Assembly: GCA_017303755.1 (NCBI GenBank) | Contig: JAFLBS010000006.1 | Coordinates: 124,001 to 188,000 of the forward strand | Source of the DNA: Flavobacteriales bacterium | Lineage (GTDB): Bacteria > Bacteroidota > Bacteroidia > Flavobacteriales > Flavobacteriaceae | Direction of reading: 5' to 3' | DNA length: 64,000 bases | Shown: piece after piece, positions 25,885-33,508 of the stretch | How the letters are laid out: each line of letters starts with the position of its first letter | Position numbering within the stretch: position 1 is the first letter of the stretch | Notes under the pieces: generated by a model | What the model was told of the DNA's origin: nothing | The model's input: only the letters and a program-made list of their open reading frames with translations | The model's database searches: none | Program-made: the position numbers and the translations under genes

Positions 25885-28800
25885 CTATGGATTGTATCGA
25901 CGGAATCGATTCCCTTTATCAGTGTTGGCTAAATTAATCCGATTACTTCCCGGGTGTTTAGCTCTTACTAATTGATTGGTTTTGGATGATAGTAAGTTCA
26001 GTAATTTTTGAACGCTAGGTGAAGATTTGAAATCATCTGTTAATTCGGTTTCAACTAAAGTGATTAATTGATCTTTGGCATTGGTTAGGACATCCTGTTC
26101 AGTGAACAAATCTTTATCTGACAATTGAGTAACGGCTGATTTTAATACGACTTGTACGTTTTTATCCAAAGCTTTTTTACTTTTCAAAATTCCTTCCAAT
26201 TCTTTCATGGCTTCGTTTAATAAGCGCGCTTCTTGTTCTGGAGTTGGAGTAAGTCCGACTTGCATTTTACTCGGAAAATTTGGGTCGTTTTCAATACCTT
26301 TTTGAGGTTGAACAATGGCTAATTTATCAAAATATTTGACCATACTATTGATTTGATTAGTATAGGTTGGATCTTGACCATCTAAAGGTAAATCATCCAA
26401 CCACATTCTTCTGTATGCAAAGGCTTGTTTTCTTGTTTCTTCTGGAAGATTGGTGTTGATGGCTTCTTTGTAACGTTCTTCATCTAAAATATTATTCGGA
26501 ACTCGAGCCGGCCAAAATGTTGGAACATAAGGATCATAAGTTGATACATAACCATCACGACAACTAGCAGTATCCGTTTGCCACGGAATGGCCATCCAAC
26601 GTGTAATTCCGCCAGCAACTTGACCGCCTAAAAGTGGTCCTTTTGCTAAAGTAAAAACATCACTACTCATGGTTGGACCATAATAGGAAGTGTTGACTAG
26701 TGGTGTTTTAGGTGCATGCAATAGTCGAAATGGTGCCATATACATTCCGGCAGTACGCATTGGCCAAGTCATTTCACAACCTGGATGGAAGGCATCAGCT
26801 AAGCAAAATTCCATTGCTGCACGAGTCATCATGTCGGGTTGTTCGGCTACAGGCAGTTTATCTAAAGTAATTGGCTCTGGAATGTGAGGACAACCAGTCA
26901 TATCAACATAATCGGCATCAAAATCACCCATCACCCATTGGTCAAGAAAAGACAGTTGCAAATTCGACAGAGTAGTATGTTGTCTTACTGAACCTTCAGT
27001 AGGTATGCTGATGGCATCTCCGTATAACCAAGGCCATAATTGTGGCGCTTCTGCTCCAGAAACATCGAATCTTCTGAAATTATTTGAAATGGTTCGACGC
27101 ATTTCAATGTTGGCTGGAGAAGGATCGTTTAATCGAACTTTCCATTGTGATGTGGTGTAATCAAATTGTCCACCCCAACCAAAAGCGGCCGCAAAACCAG
27201 CATTAACCCATTGTAAATTGGTCATTCGTTCAAAAATGGGTAAAATATCTTTGGTAAATGAAGGACGAACTGGTCGAGTCAACATACCCGAACTCACAGC
27301 AACATCACGCATCAAATCCCACATAGTACGTACTGATTTTTGCATGGGTGCATAATCGGGTGGAGCGCAAATAACCCATGCTGGATCCACTTTAAGCTGT
27401 ACTCCATTGTATTCAACATCAGCAGTTACTGGGCCATCCGAAATATCGTCGTACCAACCTTCGTTATTGGCAAAAGTGATGGCGATATCGCCATTTAAGT
27501 TTTCTGATAAACCATGACCGCCAAGCATTAGTAAACGTCCTTTTGCGTCGGTTTGCATTTCTCCGAGATATACTGGTTTTCCTTGGAATTTACCCACAAA
27601 TTCATGCCCGCTTTTTACGTTAGGTTTCCCAACTGATTGTTCGCCTCCGTCAATTATTAGTGAACTTCGATCTTTGACATCAATATTTCTCAATAATGAT
27701 GGTGGAGCAGTAGCAGCATCAGGTATATCTAAAGCCATTTGAAACTGATACCAAGATGATTTTTGATTGGCAAGATGGGAATGCCAAGTGATTTTTGAAT
27801 TCTCAGCAGTTAATTCTTTTATTGCTTTACCCGCAGCATTGAATCCGTAAATTCTAAATTGAGCAGCTTGACGTTTTAAAGCACCTGTTTCATCTCTGTA
27901 GGCATTTTCATCCGACATAGGAACTGGTTCGGAAACTAATGGACCTACGAAAAAATCTTTTTCGCTATTTCCAACACGCATTACACCAATTGGAGGGTAA
28001 ATACCTGCTTTCACAATACAATCACTATTTTCATCATCATTACCCTTAAAAGGACGATTAATTTGATTGGGCTCTTGAGTTGATAAACCATTGGCTTGAT
28101 GGCGAACTTCTGAACTTGCTGCGTATACTACTTTTCGTGTAGCAGCAATAGATCCGAGAGGTTCGTGTTCGGCCAATGTTCTAAAAATGTTAAATGAAAG
28201 ATTGTTGCCAAATTCGGATTGACCGATTGCACAGATATCTTGCTGCGGAAAATGAAGTTCGGCGATGCATATATATGGACTTTCTTCAGTACTCCAAACC
28301 ACTTGTGCATCATCTAAAGGCATTGTTTTGTCATTGGTGCGCAATTGAATTTCAAATCGAAATTTAGCCGATTGATTGCGAAGACGTTGTTGTAAATCAA
28401 GTGCCAAGTAGTTGTTGTCATCTGCTGGCGCACCTTGATAAGTATCATCCGGAACTAAACGGTATTTCACGATTTGTTTGTCTCCTAATTTAAAAGGCAA
28501 AATGGCCCAATAACTTGCACTCAAGCAACTGGCCTCAACTTTGGTCATTGCATTTAAAATTTCAGACACATCAGGATGATGATTAATATAAGTGTCGTAG
28601 TCTTTGTCGACAACTCCAGCAGTTGTGAAACTACACATTTGTTGTGCGTCACGAGCAAAAAAGCGATCTATGTTTTGAAAAATAAAATCAGCGTTAGTGC
28701 CTTCACCTAATAGTTTTGGACCTTTAACACCAAATAGTTTTAATCCAATTCCAAGAGTAGAATGCAAATCGGGTGAAGTAGGTGAGGTGTCACTTGAAAA

Positions 28801-29133
28801 TCGAACAGCGCATTCGTATGATTTACCACTAAAAATTCCTATTTTAAATTTGGGGTCAATATCTTTATTTATAATAAAGTTTCCGTATGCAATTCCGTGT
28901 TGCTTTCTGAAAACCGGACGTTCAGCAGGTTTTTGTCCGTTTTCAATTCGGGTTTTTTGACCCATTTCTACAAACATTTCTTCGAGTCGCTGAGTGACTA
29001 CTTTTAGATTTCCATCGCTATCCCAGCAAGCGACATCGTTTGCTGATGGTTTACTTTTTACGACATTGTTTTGATTCGACTTTTTGTTGTCTGAAGCATT
29101 AGTTTTTTTGGGGTTATTCGATTTTTGAGCCAT
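25885..29133 (-). CDS. Catalase-like domain fused to LodA/GoxA-type cysteine tryptophylquinone oxidase
   Basis: This 1082-residue protein has no signal peptide. Residues 60-345 resemble the catalase/allene-oxide-synthase heme fold: KQHGIAYGNF (His79), GTNADFIFQNIDRFFARD, and a probable proximal ligand Tyr337 in RKVVYAASSEVRH (RxxxY). Residues 370-930 resemble LodA-like amino acid oxidases (GVMRVGN, DPAWVICAPPDYAP, GQVAGGITRWMAIPWQ). Cys786 (HPGCEMTW) and Trp851 (IPWQTD) are 65 residues apart, as are the cofactor-forming Cys516 and Trp581 of LodA as I recall them. An Asp four residues before that Cys, as I recall from LodA, is not seen; here it lies six before. The C-terminal 150 residues are helical. 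LodA-type enzymes oxidise amino acids and release ammonia and hydrogen peroxide, so a fused catalase domain could remove the peroxide. Confidence 0.82.
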   Translation of the reverse strand: MAQKSNNPKKTNASDNKKSNQNNVVKSKPSANDVACWDSDGNLKVVTQRLEEMFVEMGQKTRIENGQKPAERPVFRKQHGIAYGNFIINKDIDPKFKIGIFSGKSYECAVRFSSDTSPTSPDLHSTLGIGLKLFGVKGPKLLGEGTNADFIFQNIDRFFARDAQQMCSFTTAGVVDKDYDTYINHHPDVSEILNAMTKVEASCLSASYWAILPFKLGDKQIVKYRLVPDDTYQGAPADDNNYLALDLQQRLRNQSAKFRFEIQLRTNDKTMPLDDAQVVWSTEESPYICIAELHFPQQDICAIGQSEFGNNLSFNIFRTLAEHEPLGSIAATRKVVYAASSEVRHQANGLSTQEPNQINRPFKGNDDENSDCIVKAGIYPPIGVMRVGNSEKDFFVGPLVSEPVPMSDENAYRDETGALKRQAAQFRIYGFNAAGKAIKELTAENSKITWHSHLANQKSSWYQFQMALDIPDAATAPPSLLRNIDVKDRSSLIIDGGEQSVGKPNVKSGHEFVGKFQGKPVYLGEMQTDAKGRLLMLGGHGLSENLNGDIAITFANNEGWYDDISDGPVTADVEYNGVQLKVDPAWVICAPPDYAPMQKSVRTMWDLMRDVAVSSGMLTRPVRPSFTKDILPIFERMTNLQWVNAGFAAAFGWGGQFDYTTSQWKVRLNDPSPANIEMRRTISNNFRRFDVSGAEAPQLWPWLYGDAISIPTEGSVRQHTTLSNLQLSFLDQWVMGDFDADYVDMTGCPHIPEPITLDKLPVAEQPDMMTRAAMEFCLADAFHPGCEMTWPMRTAGMYMAPFRLLHAPKTPLVNTSYYGPTMSSDVFTLAKGPLLGGQVAGGITRWMAIPWQTDTASCRDGYVSTYDPYVPTFWPARVPNNILDEERYKEAINTNLPEETRKQAFAYRRMWLDDLPLDGQDPTYTNQINSMVKYFDKLAIVQPQKGIENDPNFPSKMQVGLTPTPEQEARLLNEAMKELEGILKSKKALDKNVQVVLKSAVTQLSDKDLFTEQDVLTNAKDQLITLVETELTDDFKSSPSVQKLLNLLSSKTNQLVRAKHPGSNRINLANTDKGNRFRRYNP

Positions 29134-29381
29134 AGTTTATGAAAATTGGTTTGTAAGTTTTTCAAATTTAATCCATATATTAGGGTCAAAATAGAGTATA
29201 AATACGCGTTTTTAGATCAGCATAGCTTTTTTGATTAATACTAACTTTAGTATTGAATACGAAGTTTAAGAAATGTTAGTTATTTATAAATTTCCTAAAA
29301 ATTACACTAAATACAATTATTTCCCTTTAAAATTACATACTGAATAATTTTTATCTAAAAAAAATATCAAAAATGCTTTTG

Positions 29382-29389
29382 TATATTTG
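29382..29389 (+). promoter_or_regulatory. Bacteroidota -7 promoter box for the zinc-finger regulator gene
   Basis: TATATTTG fits TAnnTTTG and lies 33 nt before the ATG at 29423. The rest of the 289-bp gap between this gene and the LodA-like gene is AT-rich, with nothing else I can identify. Confidence 0.55.
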
Positions 29390-29422
29390 CTAAATTAGTA
29401 TATTTATGCAAAATTTATATAT

Positions 29423-29842
29423 ATGGAGATTGTAGCCTGCCCGAAGTGCCATAGTGATATCATTGTAAAAAGTGGCGTCATCAAAGACAGACAAAGGTAT
29501 TTATGCAAAAACTGTAACTATTATTTTACGGTTAATAAATTAGGAAAAAAGATCGATAGCTATTATGTAACGAAAGCTTTGCAGTTGTATCTAGAAGGCT
29601 TGAGCTTTAGAGAAATTGAGCGTATTATTGGGGTTTCACATGTTACAATAAGCAACTGGGTAAAGGAGTATAAAGTCACTAAACCAAATCACACTGATTA
29701 TCATCCTACCTATAAGATATATAACCATTTAGAACTAGTTGAATTCTTAAAAAATAAGGATCAATTGAAAGGAGCAGGAATGATTATTACCGAACTAGGA
29801 GACAAATTTATGCTTATAAAATGGGAGCGTTTTAAGGATTAA
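29423..29842 (+). CDS. IS1-type zinc-finger/helix-turn-helix protein, probably a domesticated regulator
   Basis: The 139-residue protein starts with a four-cysteine zinc ribbon (CPKCHSDIIVKSG ... RYLCKNCNYYF) like the InsA part of IS1, followed by a resolvase-like helix-turn-helix (LYLEGLSFREIERIIGVSHVTISNWVKEY). There is no DDE catalytic domain; the C-terminal 40 residues are unrelated (LVEFLKNKDQLKGAGMIITELGDKFMLIKWERF). There are no flanking inverted repeats that I can see. It sits 101 nt ahead of the porin gene on the same strand. Inference: a transcription factor derived from a transposase N-terminus, possibly controlling the porin and symporter. Confidence 0.7.
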   Translation: MEIVACPKCHSDIIVKSGVIKDRQRYLCKNCNYYFTVNKLGKKIDSYYVTKALQLYLEGLSFREIERIIGVSHVTISNWVKEYKVTKPNHTDYHPTYKIYNHLELVEFLKNKDQLKGAGMIITELGDKFMLIKWERFKD

Positions 29843-29942
29843 CTATAGTAGTTTACATAAATATATATCATAATTTTTTTGATAGGTAAAAATTTAGAAT
29901 TTGGTCATGCAAAAATGTATTACTAACCAAATTTTAAACCTT

Positions 29943-31226
29943 ATGAAAAAAATTATTTTATTGTCTTTTGCGGCTTTCTCATTTATAGGAAATGCACAAA
30001 CGACAACTACAACAACGACAGCACCAGCTGCTCCTGCAGAAAAAGAATGGGATGTAAATATGTATGGTTTTATTAGAACCGATTACATTTGGGATACCCG
30101 CAAATCAGCACAAGTAAGAGAATACAATTTGAACTTATATCCTTTGGATGAAGTTTTAGATGTTAATGGTGCCGATTTAAATGATGCAGGTGCTTCTAAC
30201 TTTTTATCTGTAGTTTCTCGTTTAGGTGTCAAAGCAAAAGGACCTAATGTTTGGGGAGCCAAAGTAAATGGAACTTTAGAAGGTGATTTTTTTGGTAACA
30301 CAGAAGCTTCAATTGGTTTATTTCGTTTGCGTCATGCCTATGTAAATTTAGATTGGTCAAAAACTTCCCTTACTATGGGACAAACTTGGTACCCAACTTT
30401 TATTCCAGAGGTTTTTCCTGGAGTAGCAAACTTTAGTACTGGAATTTTATTCAATCCATTCGGATGGGCTTCGCAAGTTCGTTTAAAACAAAACTTAACC
30501 AAAGAATTGTCGTTTGCTGTTACAGCTTACAAAGAAAGAGAATTCACTACACAAACTGCTACTGGTGGAACTCAAAACTCAGCATCAATCAACTCGGCAA
30601 TTCCGACTTTCCACGGACAATTTCAATTCAAAAACAAAAATTGGATTGCTGGTTTAGGAGCCGAATTCAAATCACTACAACCTTTAACTGAATCTGGCGG
30701 AAAAGTGTCAGATGAAAAAGCAAACAGTACTTCATTTGTTGGCTATTTCAAATATTCAAATGATAAATTTCACATCAAAGGTTACGGAATCACAGGAACT
30801 GACATGGCAAATTTAGTAATGTTAGGTGGTTTTGTGGGCTATACTGAAGCTGGACAAGTAGAAAAATATGAATCATCAAAAACAACTGCTCTTTGGTTTG
30901 ATATTGCTAGCAACGGTAAAAAAATAGCACCTGGTTTGTTCTTCGGATATACTAAAAATGATGGTGTAGACAAAAATGGCCTTGCGGCAGGTGAAACTGT
31001 AAAATATTATATGAGAGGTGTTTCTGGAACTAGAGTAGTGGATAACGTAATGAGAATTTCTGGAAGAGTCGATTTCAAACAAAATAAATTCAGAATCACA
31101 CCTGAATTAGAATATACAACTGCTACTTGGGGTGATTTAAATGCAAATGCAAATGCTACTGCCGATTTAAACCAAAAAGATGTAGCCAACTTCAGAGCAA
31201 TGATTTCATGTGCTTATTCATTTTAA
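29943..31226 (+). CDS. DcaP-like outer membrane porin
   Basis: The ATG at 29943 begins a signal peptide (MKKIILLSFAAFSFIGNAQT); the 14 codons before it are in frame but not plausible as a leader. A low-complexity TTTTTTAPAAPAE stretch follows, then a beta-barrel of about 390 residues with MYGFIRTDYIWDTR, a DcaP-like opening, and a terminal Phe (CAYSF) typical of outer membrane barrels. DcaP porins pass dicarboxylic and aromatic acids. Being 26 nt upstream of an MHS-family symporter, it likely forms an outer-plus-inner-membrane uptake route for an organic acid. Confidence 0.85.
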   Translation: MKKIILLSFAAFSFIGNAQTTTTTTTAPAAPAEKEWDVNMYGFIRTDYIWDTRKSAQVREYNLNLYPLDEVLDVNGADLNDAGASNFLSVVSRLGVKAKGPNVWGAKVNGTLEGDFFGNTEASIGLFRLRHAYVNLDWSKTSLTMGQTWYPTFIPEVFPGVANFSTGILFNPFGWASQVRLKQNLTKELSFAVTAYKEREFTTQTATGGTQNSASINSAIPTFHGQFQFKNKNWIAGLGAEFKSLQPLTESGGKVSDEKANSTSFVGYFKYSNDKFHIKGYGITGTDMANLVMLGGFVGYTEAGQVEKYESSKTTALWFDIASNGKKIAPGLFFGYTKNDGVDKNGLAAGETVKYYMRGVSGTRVVDNVMRISGRVDFKQNKFRITPELEYTTATWGDLNANANATADLNQKDVANFRAMISCAYSF

Positions 31227-31252
31227 ACCATTAACCATCTAAAAAAATAATT

Positions 31253-32791
31253 ATGAGCGACAAAAAAACAACCGGAATTTGGAAAGTGATTTCCGCTTCC
31301 TCAATGGGTACAATGATCGAATGGTACGACTTCTATATCTTTGGTAGTTTAGCAGTTGTATTGTCAACCAAATTCTTTCCAACCGATAATCCTACTGCAG
31401 CGTTCTTATCAACGTTAGCAACATTCGCGGCAGGTTTCGTGGTTCGTCCGTTTGGTGCACTTTTCTTCGGAAGATTAGGCGATTTAATCGGAAGAAAATA
31501 CACTTTTATGGTAACATTAATGTTAATGGGTGGAGCCACTTTTGTAATCGGATGTATTCCGAGTTATGAAACCATAGGTTTTGCAGCACCAGTTTTGGTA
31601 TTGATTCTTCGTTTACTTCAAGGTTTAGCTCTTGGTGGTGAATACGGTGGAGCTGCAACTTATGTAGCTGAACACGCACCTAAAGGCGAAAAAGGATATT
31701 GGACTTCGTGGATTCAAACTACTGCAACAGTAGGTTTATTTATCTCGCTGATGGTAATCTTATTAACCAAAGCAGCCTTATCTAAAGAAGCATTTGACGA
31801 ATGGGGTTGGAGAGTTCCTTTTTGGGTATCCATCTTGATGGTTTATGTTTCGTATATGATTCGTAAAAATATGCACGAATCACCTGTTTTTGCTAAAGCG
31901 AAATCGGAAGGTAAAACATCAACTAATCCTTTAAAAGAAAGTTTCGGACACAAATACAACTTAAAATTTGTCTTATTGGCTTTATTTGGAGCTACTATGG
32001 GTCAAGGTGTGGTTTGGTATACAGGACAATTCTATGCTATGAACTTCCTAAAAACAGTACAAAGTATTGATTCTTCACAAGTTGATATGTTATTGGGTGT
32101 TGCCTTAATTTTAGGTACTCCATTCTTCGTAGTATTTGGTTGGTTGAGTGATAAATTAGGAAGAAAATCAATCATGATGGCAGGTATGTTATTGGCTATT
32201 TTATTGTATCGTCCAATATACAGAGCCATGTATGCTTCAACTGATTTAACTTTAAAAACAGAACTTGTTGATCAAACAAAAACAGTTCCATCCATAAAAG
32301 AAGTTGATGCTGCTAAAATGGATTCTATTTACACTACAACTAAAGCCTATTCAGATGGAACAAAAGTGGAAGAAATCAAAACCATTCATTTTGAAAATGG
32401 AAAAGTAATGCTTGATGATAAAGGAAAAGATAAAATAGAAACGAAAGTTACCAAAACAATTAATAATAGTGATCGTTGGTTCTTGATTTTTATGGTTTTC
32501 ATCCAAGTTATCTTTGTAACAATGGTGTACGGACCAATTGCAGCATTCTTAGTAGAAATGTTCCCAGTAAAAATCAGATATACTTCGATGTCGTTGCCTT
32601 ATCACGTAGGAAATGGTATATTTGGTGGATTGCTTCCAGCCATTTCAACCTATTTCGTTACTCAAGCTAAAGATGCGGGAGACGTCGAATTCTATTTAGA
32701 AGGCCTTTGGTATCCAATCGGAATTGCTGCCGTTTGTTTTGTCATCGGAATGATTTACATCGATAAAAAAATTAATACTCTTCACGATTAA
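31253..32791 (+). CDS. MFS metabolite:H+ symporter (MHS family) with a large internal loop
   Basis: The 512-residue transporter has the family motifs SSMGTMIEWYDFYIFGSLA, RPFGALFFGRLGDLIGRK and RLLQGLALGGEYGGAATYVAE, matching the metabolite:H+ symporter family (KgtP/ProP/ShiA-like). About twelve membrane spans are expected. Between residues 325 and 405 is a hydrophilic, charged insertion (for example VDAAKMDSIYTTTKAYSDGTKVEE) that standard members lack. The substrate may be a carboxylate such as an aromatic or dicarboxylic acid, judged from the porin upstream. It is followed 13 nt later by a small membrane protein. Confidence 0.88.
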   Translation: MSDKKTTGIWKVISASSMGTMIEWYDFYIFGSLAVVLSTKFFPTDNPTAAFLSTLATFAAGFVVRPFGALFFGRLGDLIGRKYTFMVTLMLMGGATFVIGCIPSYETIGFAAPVLVLILRLLQGLALGGEYGGAATYVAEHAPKGEKGYWTSWIQTTATVGLFISLMVILLTKAALSKEAFDEWGWRVPFWVSILMVYVSYMIRKNMHESPVFAKAKSEGKTSTNPLKESFGHKYNLKFVLLALFGATMGQGVVWYTGQFYAMNFLKTVQSIDSSQVDMLLGVALILGTPFFVVFGWLSDKLGRKSIMMAGMLLAILLYRPIYRAMYASTDLTLKTELVDQTKTVPSIKEVDAAKMDSIYTTTKAYSDGTKVEEIKTIHFENGKVMLDDKGKDKIETKVTKTINNSDRWFLIFMVFIQVIFVTMVYGPIAAFLVEMFPVKIRYTSMSLPYHVGNGIFGGLLPAISTYFVTQAKDAGDVEFYLEGLWYPIGIAAVCFVIGMIYIDKKINTLHD

Positions 32792-32803
32792 TACACCACA
32801 ATT

Positions 32804-33019
32804 ATGAACACAATAAAAAAATATTTAGGAATAGTTTGGATTGCTTTAGCAGCAGCAGTTGCTTATTATGCAATTGGTATTTTCGGAGGAAAATTAACTT
32901 CGGGAAAACAAGACGATTTGGTATTCGGAATTATCATATTTTTCATTCTTTTACCGATGGTTGTTACCGGTTTGACCATTTTTGGTTGGTACGCAATCAC
33001 CGATGAGTACGATGATTAA
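32804..33019 (+). CDS. Small two-span membrane protein accompanying the symporter
   Basis: The 71-residue protein has two membrane segments (residues 8-28 and 42-64) and an acidic tail (DEYDD). It follows the symporter by 13 nt and ends the operon before a terminator. I recall small proteins like this following MHS symporters in other flavobacteria (a DUF6814-type protein), but cannot check. It may stabilise or modulate the transporter. Confidence 0.7.
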   Translation: MNTIKKYLGIVWIALAAAVAYYAIGIFGGKLTSGKQDDLVFGIIIFFILLPMVVTGLTIFGWYAITDEYDD

Positions 33020-33043
33020 TTAGATTGCTATTGGTTAGCACTG

Positions 33044-33076
33044 AAAGCTCTTATTTTTATAAGGGCTTTTGGGTTT
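33044..33076 (+). terminator. Terminator after the symporter operon
   Basis: AAAGCTCTTA and TAAGGGCTTT pair (one wobble) around a short T-rich loop, followed by further T residues. Confidence 0.7.
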
Positions 33077-33137
33077 TTATATAATCTCTCATAGAGACAA
33101 TTTCTTAGTTTAAAAAAATCACGTTTTTGCTGCTTCT

Positions 33138-33268
33138 GTCATTTCGACGAAGGAGAAATCACATTAAGAAATGATATATTTGATGTTAAGAACAATTAAT
33201 TCTATTTTTGATGATTGAATTTTATGTGACAAGAATAAATTATCAGATTTCTCCTTCGTCGAAATGAC
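33138..33268. repeat. 131-bp element bounded by perfect 23-bp inverted repeats
   Basis: GTCATTTCGACGAAGGAGAA(ATC) at 33138-33160 and its exact reverse complement at 33246-33268 flank 85 bp of AT-rich DNA with no coding frame. The terminal sequence resembles a repeat I recall as frequent between genes in Flavobacteriia. It could be a small non-autonomous mobile element. It fills most of the 294-bp gap between the symporter operon and the sensor-kinase operon. Confidence 0.75.
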
Positions 33269-33313
33269 AAAAAGAGACTCTGCGAATAACCAGAACAATG
33301 CCTAAGTGTAAAC

Positions 33314-33508
33314 ATGAAAAAAAGACACCAACAAAAACTCGTAATTGTATCAATGATTCTGCTCATAGGATTCAATCTTCCTATTGCTTTATTATTCGAT
33401 TCAGCTCAGAATTTGTTTGGTTTTCCTGTTGTTTATATTTTTTTTTTCTCAATATGGTTGTTTTCTATTTTAGCCTCTTTTCTAATTGTAAAACGGTACA
33501 ATGAATAG
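33314..33508 (+). CDS. Small two-span membrane protein upstream of the symporter-kinase
   Basis: The 64-residue protein (MKKRHQQKLVIVSMILLIGF...) has two membrane spans (9-30 and 36-59) and overlaps the start of the symporter-kinase gene by 8 nt. Small two-span proteins commonly precede sodium:solute symporters of the acetate/proline class (DUF485, DUF3311 or DUF4212 types). This one, with LFGFPVVY, looks analogous to DUF3311. Inference: an accessory subunit of the symporter-like sensor. Confidence 0.7.
   Translation: MKKRHQQKLVIVSMILLIGFNLPIALLFDSAQNLFGFPVVYIFFFSIWLFSILASFLIVKRYNE

Noticed and set aside
29423-29842. Active IS1-type insertion sequence
   Set aside because: Only the zinc ribbon and HTH are present; there is no DDE domain, no second frame for a transposase, and no terminal inverted repeats nearby.
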